A stretch of DNA of 27,310 nt from JANXVY01 sp031365425 (lineage in GTDB: Bacteria > Pseudomonadota > Alphaproteobacteria > Rhizobiales > Hyphomicrobiaceae), in assembly GCA_031365425.1 (NCBI GenBank), contig JANLYB010000351.1, positions 1 to 27,310 on the forward strand, in the 5' to 3' direction. The notes under the pieces are model-generated. The model saw only the letters and a list, made by a program, of their open reading frames with translations, ran no database searches and was not told the origin of the DNA. Shown here one piece after another: positions 1 through 8,578 of the stretch (positions are counted from its first letter, which is position 1; each line of letters starts with the position of its first letter). Both the position numbers and the translations under genes were made by a program.

Positions 1-685
1 CGCCTTGAATGATGCGCATGGCCAAGCCTTCGGCGATTGCAGTCTTGCCGACGCCGGGTTCCCCGATGAGCACGGGGTTGTTCTTCGTCCGGCGCGATAG
101 AACCTGCATCGTCCGACGGATTTCTTCGTCGCGGCCGATGACGGGGTCGATCTTGCCGTTACTAGCTGCCTCGGTCAGATCGCGGGCGTAGCGCTTCAAC
201 GCGTCGTAACTCTGCTCGGCACCGGCGCTATCGGCCGTGCGGCCTTTGCGCAAGTCGTTGATAACGCGATTGATGTTTTCTGCGGTGACGCCGGATTCGG
301 CGAGGATGCGGCCAGCCTCTGTGTTCATTTCGATAACGAGCGCCAGCAGCAGGCGTTCGGCGGTGACGAAGTCGTCCTTTGCCTTGCCGGCGAGTGTTTC
401 GGCTGTATTAAACACGCGCGCGAGTTCTGGTGTGACGTAGACTTGGCCAGAGCCGCCGCCGGTCACTTTGGGGCGCTTGGCAAGCAACGCTTCGACCGCG
501 CGCAAAGCGTCCGCAGGGCGGCCACCGGCTTTGGCGATAAGGCCGCTTGCGAGACCTTCCGGGTCGTCCAACAGGACTTTCAAAAGGTGCTCAACCGAAA
601 ACTGCTGATGGCCCTCGCGCAACGCCAAGCTCTGGCCAGCCTGGACAAAACCCTTGGACCGGTCGGTAAATTTGTCAAAATTCAT
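1..685 (-). CDS. clpB: ClpB disaggregase (5' part, runs off left edge)
   Basis: ClpB is a hexameric AAA+ chaperone that works with DnaK to pull proteins out of aggregates in the cytoplasm. Reading the minus strand from the ATG at 685 gives about 228 residues beginning MNFDKFTDRSKGFVQAGQSL, the usual ClpB N-domain start. Two Clp_N repeats follow, then the start of the first ATPase module with PVIGRDEEIRR and a Walker A motif GEPGVGKTAIAEG that ends close to the window edge. The rest (second AAA module, middle coiled coil) lies outside. The start is supported by AGGTGGAG a few bases upstream. It is divergent from the MOSC gene; the gap of about 170 bp should hold both promoters, but I could not identify a convincing heat-shock sigma-factor promoter. 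No defect is visible in the part present. Confidence 0.96.
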   Translation of the reverse strand, partial: MNFDKFTDRSKGFVQAGQSLALREGHQQFSVEHLLKVLLDDPEGLASGLIAKAGGRPADALRAVEALLAKRPKVTGGGSGQVYVTPELARVFNTAETLAGKAKDDFVTAERLLLALVIEMNTEAGRILAESGVTAENINRVINDLRKGRTADSAGAEQSYDALKRYARDLTEAASNGKIDPVIGRDEEIRRTMQVLSRRTKNNPVLIGEPGVGKTAIAEGLAMRIIQG

Positions 686-858
686 CGTCTTCTCCACCTG
701 CGGACGGCGCCCTCGTTTGACAGAACCATCAAGCGGCGGCGTCGGCTGTGCTTAAGTCATGCGAACCCGGTATGGCATCCGCGCAGTTGATCTAGGGTCG
801 CGATATCGTCAGTAAAAGGCCTTGAGCAGCATCAAAGCGCGCATGGGAGACGTATTAC

Positions 859-1620
859 ATGATGGATGCGACAAGAGCCGCACTGTATCGCTACCCGGTC
901 AAGGGGTTGAGCGAACAGTTGCTGGCCGAGGTTGCTGTCGAGGCGGGACAGACGATTCCATTTGATCGGGCTTATGCGATCGAAAACGGGCCGGGGGCGT
1001 TCGATGACGCCGCGCCGCGGCATTTGCCCAAGGCAGCTTTCCTTTGCCTCATGCGCGATGAGCGGCTTGCGACGCTGGAGACGGCGTTCGATACGGAAAC
1101 GTCCAGCCTCACGCTGGCGCGCGATGGCGAAGTTCAGGCGCGTGGCGCGTTGAACACCGCAGAAGGGCGTGCCGCCATTGAGACTTTCATCGCACGCGAT
1201 ATGGCGGCGCAGTTGCGCGGGCGGCCGCGGGTCGTATCAGCCGCTGGTCATAGCTTTTCGGACGTGAAGGAAAAGTGCCTGCACATTGTCAACCTCGCAT
1301 CCGTGCGCGCGCTGGAGCAGGCGACTGGTTGCGCCGTCGATCCAATGCGGTTTCGGGCGAACGTGCTGATTGACGGTTTGGAGCCGTGGGCGGAACTTGA
1401 TTGGGTGGGGCGCGAAATCGGGCTTGGCGCCGCGCGGGGGCACGTCTTCAAGCGCACCGTGCGATGCGCGGCGACGAATGTCGATCCAGCAACCGGGGTT
1501 CGCGATGGGGACTTGCCGGACGCAATCTTCCGTGCACAGGGCCACCGCGATTTTGGGATTTACGCGACGATCGTCAGTGGCGGAATGATCCGCAACGGGG
1601 ATAGTTGCAAAATGACGTAA
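859..1620 (+). CDS. MOSC domain-containing protein
   Basis: A 253-residue protein with an N-terminal MOSC_N beta-barrel (roughly residues 5-120, opening with LYRYPVKGLS) and a C-terminal MOSC domain (roughly 130-250). The MOSC family includes molybdenum cofactor sulfurases and mARC/YcbX-type reductases, where a conserved cysteine binds the cofactor. Here that cysteine is probably Cys203 in the motif TVRCAATNVDPATGVRD, which is intact. No [2Fe-2S] domain is fused to the C-terminus, unlike YcbX. GGAG at 846-849 lies 9 bases before the first of two adjacent ATG codons, which favours 859. The gene stands alone, divergent from clpB and convergent with the DUF4167 gene. Molybdenum cofactor binding is a family inference; the substrate is unknown. 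Confidence 0.88.
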   Translation: MMDATRAALYRYPVKGLSEQLLAEVAVEAGQTIPFDRAYAIENGPGAFDDAAPRHLPKAAFLCLMRDERLATLETAFDTETSSLTLARDGEVQARGALNTAEGRAAIETFIARDMAAQLRGRPRVVSAAGHSFSDVKEKCLHIVNLASVRALEQATGCAVDPMRFRANVLIDGLEPWAELDWVGREIGLGAARGHVFKRTVRCAATNVDPATGVRDGDLPDAIFRAQGHRDFGIYATIVSGGMIRNGDSCKMT

Positions 1621-1623
1621 GCG

Positions 1624-1650
1624 AAGGCCAGGGAACGATTCCCTGGCCTT
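1624..1650. terminator. Bidirectional hairpin between convergent genes
   Basis: A perfect 12-bp inverted repeat (AAGGCCAGGGAA at 1624-1635, TTCCCTGGCCTT at 1639-1650) with a 3-base loop lies 4 bp after the MOSC stop and 18 bp from the DUF4167 stop. Neither strand has a long T run, so it may work as a weak intrinsic terminator or an mRNA 3'-end stabiliser serving both genes. Confidence 0.75.
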
Positions 1651-1668
1651 TGGTTGTAAGCTTAACCG

Positions 1669-2907
1669 TTACTCGTTGCCGGGTTCGCGCTCGGTTGGGG
1701 CAGGGGCAACGGGCGCGACCGCGGCGTCTTCGGCGGCAGCATCACGGCGCGGACGGCGGACGGGACGGCGCAAGAATTCGGGCTGCTCGTGTTCGGCCAC
1801 CGCGGTCGGGGCGCGTTCGCGGCGCGGCGCACGAGGTGCACGCGGCGCAGGTTCGGCGCGCGGGATCGCCGGCTGTTCGGCACCAACCGGGTGCTCGACA
1901 GTGAACGGGAGTTCTTGACGCAATGGTTCACGAACCGGCTGGGGCGCTTCTGCGCGATGCTCTACGCGTGGCTCGGGACGCAGATCGGGCTGCGGCTCAG
2001 ACCTCAGTTCGGGACGGTGAGCAGGGCGATTATCCGGTCTAAATTCCTGGCGGAACTCGGAGCGGTTTTCGAACCGGTCGGGACGGTCGGCCCTTTCTTG
2101 ACGGTCTGGCCGATTGTCGGGGCGGTCCACGCGCGGCTGTTGATTGTCGCGCCAGGGGCGGTCGCCACGTTCAAGGCCGCCTTCGCGGGCAAAGCCGCCC
2201 TCGCGGGGCTGGCGGTCGCCAAACTGCTGGCCGCCCTGACCACCTTGATTGCGGTCGTTTTGGAAGCGATCGCCGCGCTGCTGATTAAAGCGGTCGTTAT
2301 TGTTGCGGTCGCCGTTGTTGTAACGCTCGCCGCCGCCTTGGTAGCGGTCGCGCTGCTGGTTGTTGCGGCGCTGCTGCCCATCATTGTTGAAACGCTGACG
2401 GTCTTCGAAGCGCGGATTGTTTTCAGAACGGGGCGCATTGTCGGGACGCGGATTTTCAAAGCGCGGCTGTTGCTCGGCTGCACGTACCGGCATATCGACC
2501 GGCGGTAACGGCTGCATGTCGCGACCGTACGTTTCGCCCTCGTCGTCACCGTGCTCATCGGCGTTTTCGGGCGTTTCGCCGGGTTGCCCCGTGCGTCGCT
2601 CGCCGCCTTCGCCGGCCTGGGCTTGGCTTTCGCGATAAGCAAGAATGATGCGGTTGTAATGCTCGGCGTGCTGGAGATAATTCTCCGCGAGAACCGGGTC
2701 GCCCGATGTCGTCGCATCTCGTGCGAGCGACAAATATTTCTCCGCAATACCAGAAGCCGTTCCAGAGACTTTGCCGTCCGGCCCGTTGCTCTGGTAGGTC
2801 CGCGAAATAGGGTTCTGACCCTTGCGGTTCTGATTATTGTTATTGCCGTTATTGTTGTTCTGACCGCCCCGGGTGCGACCCCGGCGATGTTGCTGTCCTT
2901 GCCTCAT
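1669..2907 (-). CDS. DUF4167 domain-containing protein, low-complexity Asn/Arg/Gln-rich
   Basis: A 412-residue protein of unknown function. The first approximately 85 residues are the DUF4167 domain common in Hyphomicrobiales: it opens MRQGQQHRRGRTRGGQ, has Asn runs, then ISRTYQSNGPDGKVSG and a helical part (IAEKYLSLARDA, LAENYLQHAEHYNRII). The remaining approximately 320 residues look disordered, with many Asn/Gln/Arg/Asp repeats and later Pro/Glu/Arg repeats of the type RPELRSEP. The ATG at 2907 is chosen over an upstream in-frame codon because the conserved family start falls exactly there and GGGAG lies just upstream. The basic, Asn-rich make-up would suit RNA or nucleic-acid binding, but this is inference only. 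Several long open frames on the opposite strand here are artefacts of the repetitive composition. Confidence 0.9.
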   Translation of the reverse strand: MRQGQQHRRGRTRGGQNNNNGNNNNQNRKGQNPISRTYQSNGPDGKVSGTASGIAEKYLSLARDATTSGDPVLAENYLQHAEHYNRIILAYRESQAQAGEGGERRTGQPGETPENADEHGDDEGETYGRDMQPLPPVDMPVRAAEQQPRFENPRPDNAPRSENNPRFEDRQRFNNDGQQRRNNQQRDRYQGGGERYNNGDRNNNDRFNQQRGDRFQNDRNQGGQGGQQFGDRQPREGGFAREGGLERGDRPWRDNQQPRVDRPDNRPDRQERADRPDRFENRSEFRQEFRPDNRPAHRPELRSEPQPDLRPEPRVEHRAEAPQPVREPLRQELPFTVEHPVGAEQPAIPRAEPAPRAPRAPRRERAPTAVAEHEQPEFLRRPVRRPRRDAAAEDAAVAPVAPAPTEREPGNE

Positions 2908-3476
2908 GATCTCCCGATCTCGCTGTATTGCCGTCGTAAATGAAACGTCGTTGTTCTTGGTGTCGTTGTTTCTTGGCTGTGTGGTATGAGCCCCGGCGGC
3001 GACCGGACGAGGCTCCGGTCGAGCGGCGCTCATGGGTCTGGCGAATGGGCGCTTTGCCGTCGACGCCGAGCATCGACCGCGTGCTTCCTCAAATACTGTT
3101 CCTCGAAAGGATGCCTCTCAGATCGCGCCCGCACGCACAACGTGCGCTGCCCTGTCATAATTCGCGTTGAAATCGATGCGCCCTAGCCCTTGATTTTCGT
3201 GTTTACCGCTAGCGTCACCCCAGGCTTTTCCCGAAGGCCTTAGCGCCCACCAACCCGATTATCGAAATTGTGCCTCTACTTGCGCGTCAAAATGCATGCG
3301 CTTTGCGCAAAGCTGCGGCTGGACCCTAACCAGGATTGGCCGCTCAATACATTCCGACACGCTTTAGGGTGCATGAGAGCATCTGTGGACGAGCCGTCTG
3401 CTCAAACCGACCGAGCTGCTCAAATCATGTTCTGAAGCAAGATAGCTCGAATTCGGCGGCGTTCCAAGTTCTTTTC
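2908..3476. other. Gene-free gap between DUF4167 and prmC
   Basis: About 570 bp without a convincing gene; short open frames have no recognisable product. It should hold the DUF4167 promoter and the prmC 3' end. The only clear structure I see is a 14-bp perfect palindrome, GCTTTGCGCAAAGC, at 3300-3313. No hairpin followed by a T run is evident after the prmC stop. Confidence 0.6.
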
Positions 3477-4403
3477 TCATTCAGCCGACGATTGTTTGCT
3501 GATCGCAACACAACGTATATGGTTACCCAGGTCGCGGTGGAGTTCCAATGTGGTTAACGCATCGTAAGCGCCGAAGTTTTTGGCAATTCCTACAACCGCT
3601 TCGCTCTGACCAGCGCCCAATTCCAAGACCAGTGCGCGTTGGGCAGTTGATAGATGAAGGGTTGCAGCCCAGGCTTCAAGGATGGTTCGGTAAAAGGCTA
3701 ATCCGTCGCAGCCACCGTCGAGGGCAAGTCTAGGGTCATAATGGGCGACTTCCGGCTCAAGTGTGGCGAGATCGGCAGTTGTAATGTAGGGCGGGTTGGA
3801 GACGATGAGGTTGAAGCCGCCGGGAGGGCCTGGGGGAAAGCCTGCGAAAATGTCGTGGCAATGAAATTTTACCCGGTCGCTTAGGCCGAGGGCTGCCGCG
3901 TTGGCTGCGGCGCAATCCAGGGCCTGCCGACTGATGTCGATGGCGAGGCCTGCCGCCAAGGGGAGTTCGGCGAGCAACGTGAGCACAATTGCACCCGAGC
4001 CGGTCCCGACATCGAGGATTGTGAGGGGACGACCGGCCCAGCATTCGCTGCGGGCGATGGCCAAGGCTGCGTCGATGAGGGTTTCGGTGTCGGGCCGCGG
4101 ATCGAGGACGGCAGGCGTCACGGCAAAGGAGCGGCCATAGAACTCCCGCCGACCGAAGATTCGAGAGACCGGTTCGCGTTCGATGCGGCGGCGGACGAAT
4201 CCCGCCAAACGCGCGGCCTCGCCGGTGGTGAGCATGCGATTTGGATCGCGGATCAAATCCGTGGCAGCCGCATCGAGTGCGGCGGCAACGAGCCTGCGGG
4301 CGTCACCTGCGGCTTCCTGGATTCCGGCTGCCGTAAGTTCAACCCGGATGCGGCGCAGGGACTGCTCGACGGTCTCTGGCGGCGGCAGGCTGTCAGAGGC
4401 CAT
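3477..4403 (-). CDS. prmC: Peptide chain release factor N5-glutamine methyltransferase
   Basis: PrmC (HemK) methylates the glutamine of the GGQ motif in release factors RF1 and RF2 using S-adenosylmethionine, which raises termination efficiency. The 308-residue product has the usual N-terminal helical domain (about 1-95, with REPVSRIFGRREFYGRSF), the SAM-binding loop DVGTGSGA (131-138) and the catalytic signature NPPY (203-206), followed by the expected stretch PEVAHYDPRLALDGG. Its start overlaps the end of prfA, its own substrate gene, by 11 bp, so translation is probably coupled. Length and motifs are normal for the family. Confidence 0.96.
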   Translation of the reverse strand: MASDSLPPPETVEQSLRRIRVELTAAGIQEAAGDARRLVAAALDAAATDLIRDPNRMLTTGEAARLAGFVRRRIEREPVSRIFGRREFYGRSFAVTPAVLDPRPDTETLIDAALAIARSECWAGRPLTILDVGTGSGAIVLTLLAELPLAAGLAIDISRQALDCAAANAAALGLSDRVKFHCHDIFAGFPPGPPGGFNLIVSNPPYITTADLATLEPEVAHYDPRLALDGGCDGLAFYRTILEAWAATLHLSTAQRALVLELGAGQSEAVVGIAKNFGAYDALTTLELHRDLGNHIRCVAISKQSSAE

Positions 4404-5478
4404 CCTGCGTCGCCATTTCTGCCATCAGGGTTGCCTGGTGGTTGGTGATGAGGGCGTCGATCAGTTCATCAAGCGCATTGCCCGACATAACAGCGTCGAG
4501 CTTGTGAAGGGTGACGTTGATGCGGTGATCGGTGACGCGGCCTTGCGGGAAGTTGTAGGTGCGGATGCGCTGCGAACGATCACCGGATCCAACTTGCTCT
4601 TTGCGGGCGCTGGCGCGATCGTCAGCGAGTTTCTGGCGCTCGGCCTCGTAGATGCGGGACCGCAGGACCTTCATAGCGATTTCGCGGTTGCGATGCTGCG
4701 ACTTTTCCGCGGACACGACCATGATGCCGGTCGGCAAGTGGAGCATGCGCACGGCGCTGTCGGTCTTGTTGACGTGCTGCCCCCCCGCGCCGCTCGCTCG
4801 CATGGTGTCGATGCGAATGTCCTCGGGGCGGATATCGATTTCGACGTCTTCGGCTTCGGGCAGAACGGCGACGGTTGCCGCAGACGTGTGAATGCGGCCT
4901 TGAGTTTCGGTTGCCGGCACGCGCTGGACGCGGTGGACGCCGGATTCGAACTTGAGACGCGCGAAGACGCCTGCGCCGGTGATCGAGGCGACAATTTCCC
5001 GGTAGCCGCCGAGGTCGTTCTCCGACATCGAGATGACCTCCGTCTTCCAGCTGTGGAGGTCGGCGTAGCGCTGGTACATGCGGAACAGGTCGGCGGCAAA
5101 GAGGGCCGCCTCATCGCCTCCGGTGCCGGCGCGGACTTCGATGATAGCGCTCTTGTTGTCGGCGCTGTCTTTGGGCAGCAGTTCGATCTGCAGTTGGGTC
5201 TCGAGTCCGGTCAGTTTGACTTTGACTTGTTCGAGTTCCTGGCGGGCGAGTTCGGCCATTTCGCGGCCGGCTGCGGGATCAGACGCTAGGGCGGTGAGGT
5301 CTGCGACCTCGGTAGCGGTCGCATTGTACGCTTTGATGGCTGCGACGACGGGTGAAAGTTCGGCGAATTCCTTGGTCAATTTGACATACGCCGCCTGCGC
5401 CACGCCGGAGTTCAGCTCGGACTGGACGGTCTCCCAGCGCTGTACGAGCCGGTCCAATTTTTCGCGTGGTAGTGACAT
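4393..5478 (-). CDS. prfA: Peptide chain release factor 1
   Basis: RF1 recognises UAA and UAG stop codons and triggers peptide release. The 361-residue protein begins MSLPREKLDRLVQRWE and carries the RF1-specific tripeptide PAT (188-190, in VQRVPATETQGRIHTS) and the catalytic GGQ (232-234, in GAGGQHVNKTDSAVRM). The PAT motif distinguishes it from RF2, which has SPF. The ATG at 5478 is preferred to an in-frame TTG 21 bp upstream because the family N-terminus starts near LPREKLD; the ribosome binding site is weak. It lies 44 bp after the HTH membrane gene and overlaps prmC, forming a co-directional block. Confidence 0.97.
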   Translation of the reverse strand: MSLPREKLDRLVQRWETVQSELNSGVAQAAYVKLTKEFAELSPVVAAIKAYNATATEVADLTALASDPAAGREMAELARQELEQVKVKLTGLETQLQIELLPKDSADNKSAIIEVRAGTGGDEAALFAADLFRMYQRYADLHSWKTEVISMSENDLGGYREIVASITGAGVFARLKFESGVHRVQRVPATETQGRIHTSAATVAVLPEAEDVEIDIRPEDIRIDTMRASGAGGQHVNKTDSAVRMLHLPTGIMVVSAEKSQHRNREIAMKVLRSRIYEAERQKLADDRASARKEQVGSGDRSQRIRTYNFPQGRVTDHRINVTLHKLDAVMSGNALDELIDALITNHQATLMAEMATQDGL

Positions 5479-5522
5479 AGCGAGCCGGACACCCTTCAAA
5501 ACGTAAAGACCGGCTTATAATA

Positions 5523-6179
5523 TCATCGGCGCTTCATGGGCAATTTATCCGCGCGGCGGGTGCGCGGATTATCGACGTCGATCCAGGTCATGCCTTCAAA
5601 AGTGCGCGAGGTTTTGAAGAGCAGGGCTTCCTTGGCATAACGCACGGCGCCGCCGAGAGGACCAGGCAGCTTCGTCATGGCCGCTTCCAAGGTGGAGCTC
5701 TGTGCTCCCATGCCCGCAACCATGAGTGCGAGGCCGACAGTGGCCATGCGCCAGACTGGCCAGCGGCGCGGCATCCACGATGTGAGGATTTCGGGAATCG
5801 AGACTGTGCGAGCATCCGAGCCGGGATCAAGTTCTGGAGCGGAAACGGGAATCGTTGGGACTATGTGGAGTTGGAGGCTATGGAGGGCGGGTGCGGGATC
5901 GATCCCGGCCATAGACGCGTAATTCCAGACGATTGTTTGCGTTTGCGGCCACGGCGGGAGGTCAGATAGCGAACCGGTTTCAAGCGCTGCGATCACTTTA
6001 GGATAGGTTTGCAGGTGGGCTGCCACCTGATCGCGCGTCAGGCCGAGGTACTGCCGGAGCTGCGCGAAAAAGGCTGCTGTCGGGCGGTACGTTTCCGGAT
6101 TTGCCACTATGGGAACAGCACGGGCGGCGGCCGCCTGCGTGGCCCGCTTTGTCTGCGCAATCATCGCAAACGACCCCAT
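5523..6179 (-). CDS. Helix-turn-helix protein with a single membrane segment (RodZ-like layout)
   Basis: A protein of about 218 residues that I cannot assign to a named gene. Residues about 37-75 form a helix-turn-helix of the Xre/RodZ type (FFAQLRQYLGLTRDQVAAHL then VIAALETGSLSDLP). A Pro-rich linker follows, then one hydrophobic segment at about 142-160 (WPVWRMATVGLALMVAGMG) and a C-terminal part of about 55 residues with a basic tail (KLPMKRR). The layout resembles RodZ, but the periplasmic part is much shorter. Possible starts are a TTG at 6194, ATG 6179 and ATG 6164; the last has GGGG upstream, so the start is uncertain. It sits between ptsP and prfA. A cell-envelope or anchoring role is conceivable, not shown. 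Confidence 0.72.
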   Translation of the reverse strand: MGSFAMIAQTKRATQAAAARAVPIVANPETYRPTAAFFAQLRQYLGLTRDQVAAHLQTYPKVIAALETGSLSDLPPWPQTQTIVWNYASMAGIDPAPALHSLQLHIVPTIPVSAPELDPGSDARTVSIPEILTSWMPRRWPVWRMATVGLALMVAGMGAQSSTLEAAMTKLPGPLGGAVRYAKEALLFKTSRTFEGMTWIDVDNPRTRRADKLPMKRR

Positions 6180-6289
6180 ACAAAACTCACTCAACGCTAA
6201 TGGAACTCAAAATCCCTGGCATACTGTCGGCCACCAGCATTCATCCGTCAATCGAACTATTTTGCAGGGCCAAAAACTTTGGTCGGGAC

Positions 6290-8578
6290 TTAAACCTCGA
6301 CCTCATTTTCCTCGGCAAAGCGGGTCAGCGCCGCGCGCAGGTCGCCCTCGCCCGTCTTCAGGCGCTCTTCGATGAAGCGACCGGTTTTGGCAGCATCGAG
6401 CGATAGGATCATGGTCTTTACGGGGCCAATCGAGGCGGGGGACATGGAGACCGAGCGGAAGCCCAAGCCAATGAGGGCCATCGCTTCAAGCGGCCGGCCG
6501 GCCATTTCACCGCACAGCGTGATCGGGACTTTGTATTTTTTGCCGGCCTTCAACAGCGTCATCAGAGCTCGGAGCGGGGCGACGGATAAGCAATCGTAAC
6601 GGCTTGCGACCTGCGCGTTGGTGCGGTCGGCGGCATAGAGGAACTGCAGTAGATCGTTGCTGCCGACCGAGATGAAATCGACCTTCGGCATCAGGGCGTC
6701 TAGCTGGAAAAGGAGAGCCGGGACTTCAAGCATTGCCCCGACCCGGACGCGGGTGGGCGCTTCAAAGCCGCGCCGCTTCATAAGCTCGTGCTCTTTTTCG
6801 ATCAGCGCGCGGATGGCGGTCATTTCCGCGGCGTCCGACACCATCGGAATCATGATCGACAATTCGCGGCCAGCAGAGGCGCGCAGGAATGCGCGGACCT
6901 GGGTACGGAACAGCGCTGGACGGTCAAGCGACATACGGATGGCGCGCCATCCGATGGCGGGATTTTCTTCCTTCGTCTGGCGCAGATAGGGCAACATTTT
7001 GTCGCCGCCGATGTCGAGCGCACGGAACACCACCGGCTTGTCACCCGCAATGTCGACGACTGCCTTGTAGGCTGCGAGCTGGCGCTCGAGACGGGGCAAT
7101 GTGTGGGACAGCATGAACTGCAATTCGGTCCGGAACAGGCCGACGCCGACTGCGCCCGATTCCGCCAGATGGGGCATGTCCACAAGCAGACCGGCGTTCA
7201 TGTGGAGCGCGATCTTAACACCGTCCCGGGTGACGGCGGGCACGTCCCGCAGGGCTTCGTATTGCTTTTGGCGCTTGGCGCGGAAGCGGACCTTGTCGGA
7301 GTAAGCGGCGACCATTTCGGGACTGGGGCGCAGGTGCACTTCGCCTCCCACCGCATCGACGATGATGGCATCACCTGCGTTCACCCGGTCAACGACGCCC
7401 AGCGCCTGACCGACGGCTGCGATGCCCAGCGCCTTGGCGACGATAGCGACGTGGCTCTGGCTGCTGCCGTCCTCTACGACGAGGCCGCGCAGCTTGGATC
7501 GATCGTAGTCCAACAATTCGGCGGTGCCCATGGTGCGGGCAACCAGGATTGTGTCGGCGGGCAGGTTGGCGGGATCAGTCGCGCCCTGCGTGCGTCCAGC
7601 GAGGATGCGCATCAGGCGATCGGACAGGTCGTCCAAGTCGCGCTGCCGTTCGCGCCAGATCGGGTCGTTCTGGCGATGCATACGGGCGCGGGTGCCGTTC
7701 TGGACCCGCTCAACCGCGGCTTCGGCGGTCAGTCCGCCTTCCACGGCTTCGCGCAAGCGGCGATGCCAGCCCTTATCGTGGGCAAACATGCGATAGGCTT
7801 CGAGCACGTCACGGTGCTCACCGGCAGCCGCCAGGTTTTCGTGGTCCAGCATGTCGTCGAGCGACGCACGCAGATCGGCGATTGCGATTTCCAGCCGCTC
7901 GAGGTCGACCGCGGGATCGTCCGACATGAGCTTGGTGACGACGATGCGCGGCTCATGCAGCACAACGCGGCCCAGCGCTATGCCTTCCGAGATGCCTTCG
8001 CCGTGGATGACGGCCGACAACGACTTGCTGATTTCGAGCGCCGTGCCTGCGCCCGCCACAGCGCCGGAGACGAGCTGTTCGGCAACGACCATCGCGGTCG
8101 TCTGCATGACCTCAACGTCTTCGTCGGAGTATTCCTTGACGGTGCGGTTTTGGATCACCAACACGCCGAGCACCTGACCGCTGCGCTGCACCGGGACCGC
8201 CAGCAGCGAATGATAGACTTCTTCGCCGGTTTCTGGACGGTAGGAGAACGACGGGTGACTCGACGCCTCGGACTCGTTGATGGTCACGTTCATTTCGGCG
8301 CAACGGCCAACGAGGCCTTCGCCACGCATCATCCGCGTATTATGGACGGCCTCTTTCTTGAGGCCTTCGGTCGCGAACAGCTCAAGCGAGCCGTCCTGGC
8401 GCTTCAGGTAGATCGAGCAGACTTCGGCGACCATGACGCCAGCGATCTGGCGCACAATCTTGTCCAGCCGCGATTGACCATCGCCCGGTTCGGCCATGAT
8501 TTCGCGCAGACGCCGCATAATAATGCGTAGCGCCGGCTCGGATGGCAGAAAGGTTGTTTCATCGCCGCGCCTGCTCAT
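6290..8578 (-). CDS. ptsP: Phosphoenolpyruvate-protein phosphotransferase, nitrogen PTS enzyme I
   Basis: PtsP starts the nitrogen-related phosphotransferase relay, passing phosphate from phosphoenolpyruvate to NPr and then EIIA-Ntr, a regulatory rather than sugar-uptake system. The 762-residue protein has an N-terminal GAF domain (about 20-165) that in this family senses nitrogen status, then the enzyme I N-domain. The phosphohistidine domain has His376 in DGSSQSHVAIVAKALG, and the C-terminal PEP-binding barrel has GLFRTELQF and the catalytic-cysteine motif TLCGEMAGRP. The ATG at 8578 gives the usual N-terminus; the upstream ribosome site (GGCAGG) is weak. It is followed by the HTH gene after about 110 bp and preceded by lysC after 223 bp. 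Confidence 0.96.
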   Translation of the reverse strand: MSRRGDETTFLPSEPALRIIMRRLREIMAEPGDGQSRLDKIVRQIAGVMVAEVCSIYLKRQDGSLELFATEGLKKEAVHNTRMMRGEGLVGRCAEMNVTINESEASSHPSFSYRPETGEEVYHSLLAVPVQRSGQVLGVLVIQNRTVKEYSDEDVEVMQTTAMVVAEQLVSGAVAGAGTALEISKSLSAVIHGEGISEGIALGRVVLHEPRIVVTKLMSDDPAVDLERLEIAIADLRASLDDMLDHENLAAAGEHRDVLEAYRMFAHDKGWHRRLREAVEGGLTAEAAVERVQNGTRARMHRQNDPIWRERQRDLDDLSDRLMRILAGRTQGATDPANLPADTILVARTMGTAELLDYDRSKLRGLVVEDGSSQSHVAIVAKALGIAAVGQALGVVDRVNAGDAIIVDAVGGEVHLRPSPEMVAAYSDKVRFRAKRQKQYEALRDVPAVTRDGVKIALHMNAGLLVDMPHLAESGAVGVGLFRTELQFMLSHTLPRLERQLAAYKAVVDIAGDKPVVFRALDIGGDKMLPYLRQTKEENPAIGWRAIRMSLDRPALFRTQVRAFLRASAGRELSIMIPMVSDAAEMTAIRALIEKEHELMKRRGFEAPTRVRVGAMLEVPALLFQLDALMPKVDFISVGSNDLLQFLYAADRTNAQVASRYDCLSVAPLRALMTLLKAGKKYKVPITLCGEMAGRPLEAMALIGLGFRSVSMSPASIGPVKTMILSLDAAKTGRFIEERLKTGEGDLRAALTRFAEENEVEV

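Noticed and set aside
686..858. Possible heat-shock sigma-32 promoter upstream of clpB
   Set aside because: CTTG- and CCTTTT-like pieces exist on the minus strand, but spacing and -10 matches are poor, so no promoter is called.
1789..2508. 239-codon plus-strand open frame with a hydrophobic Ala/Val-rich product
   Set aside because: It arises from the antisense of repetitive Asn/Arg codons in the DUF4167 gene; the apparent membrane segments are a composition artefact.
4183..5289. 368-codon plus-strand open frame opposite prfA and the prmC start
   Set aside because: Antisense shadow; prfA and prmC are certain from catalytic motifs.
6221..6251. TTGACG / CAGTAT promoter-like pair on the minus strand before the HTH gene
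   Set aside because: The spacer is 19 bp and the -10 element is weak; not distinguishable from chance.
6788..8530. 580-codon plus-strand open frame opposite ptsP
   Set aside because: It is the mirror of a G+C-rich gene with strong codon bias; ptsP on the other strand has all family motifs, and the antisense product has no recognisable domain.
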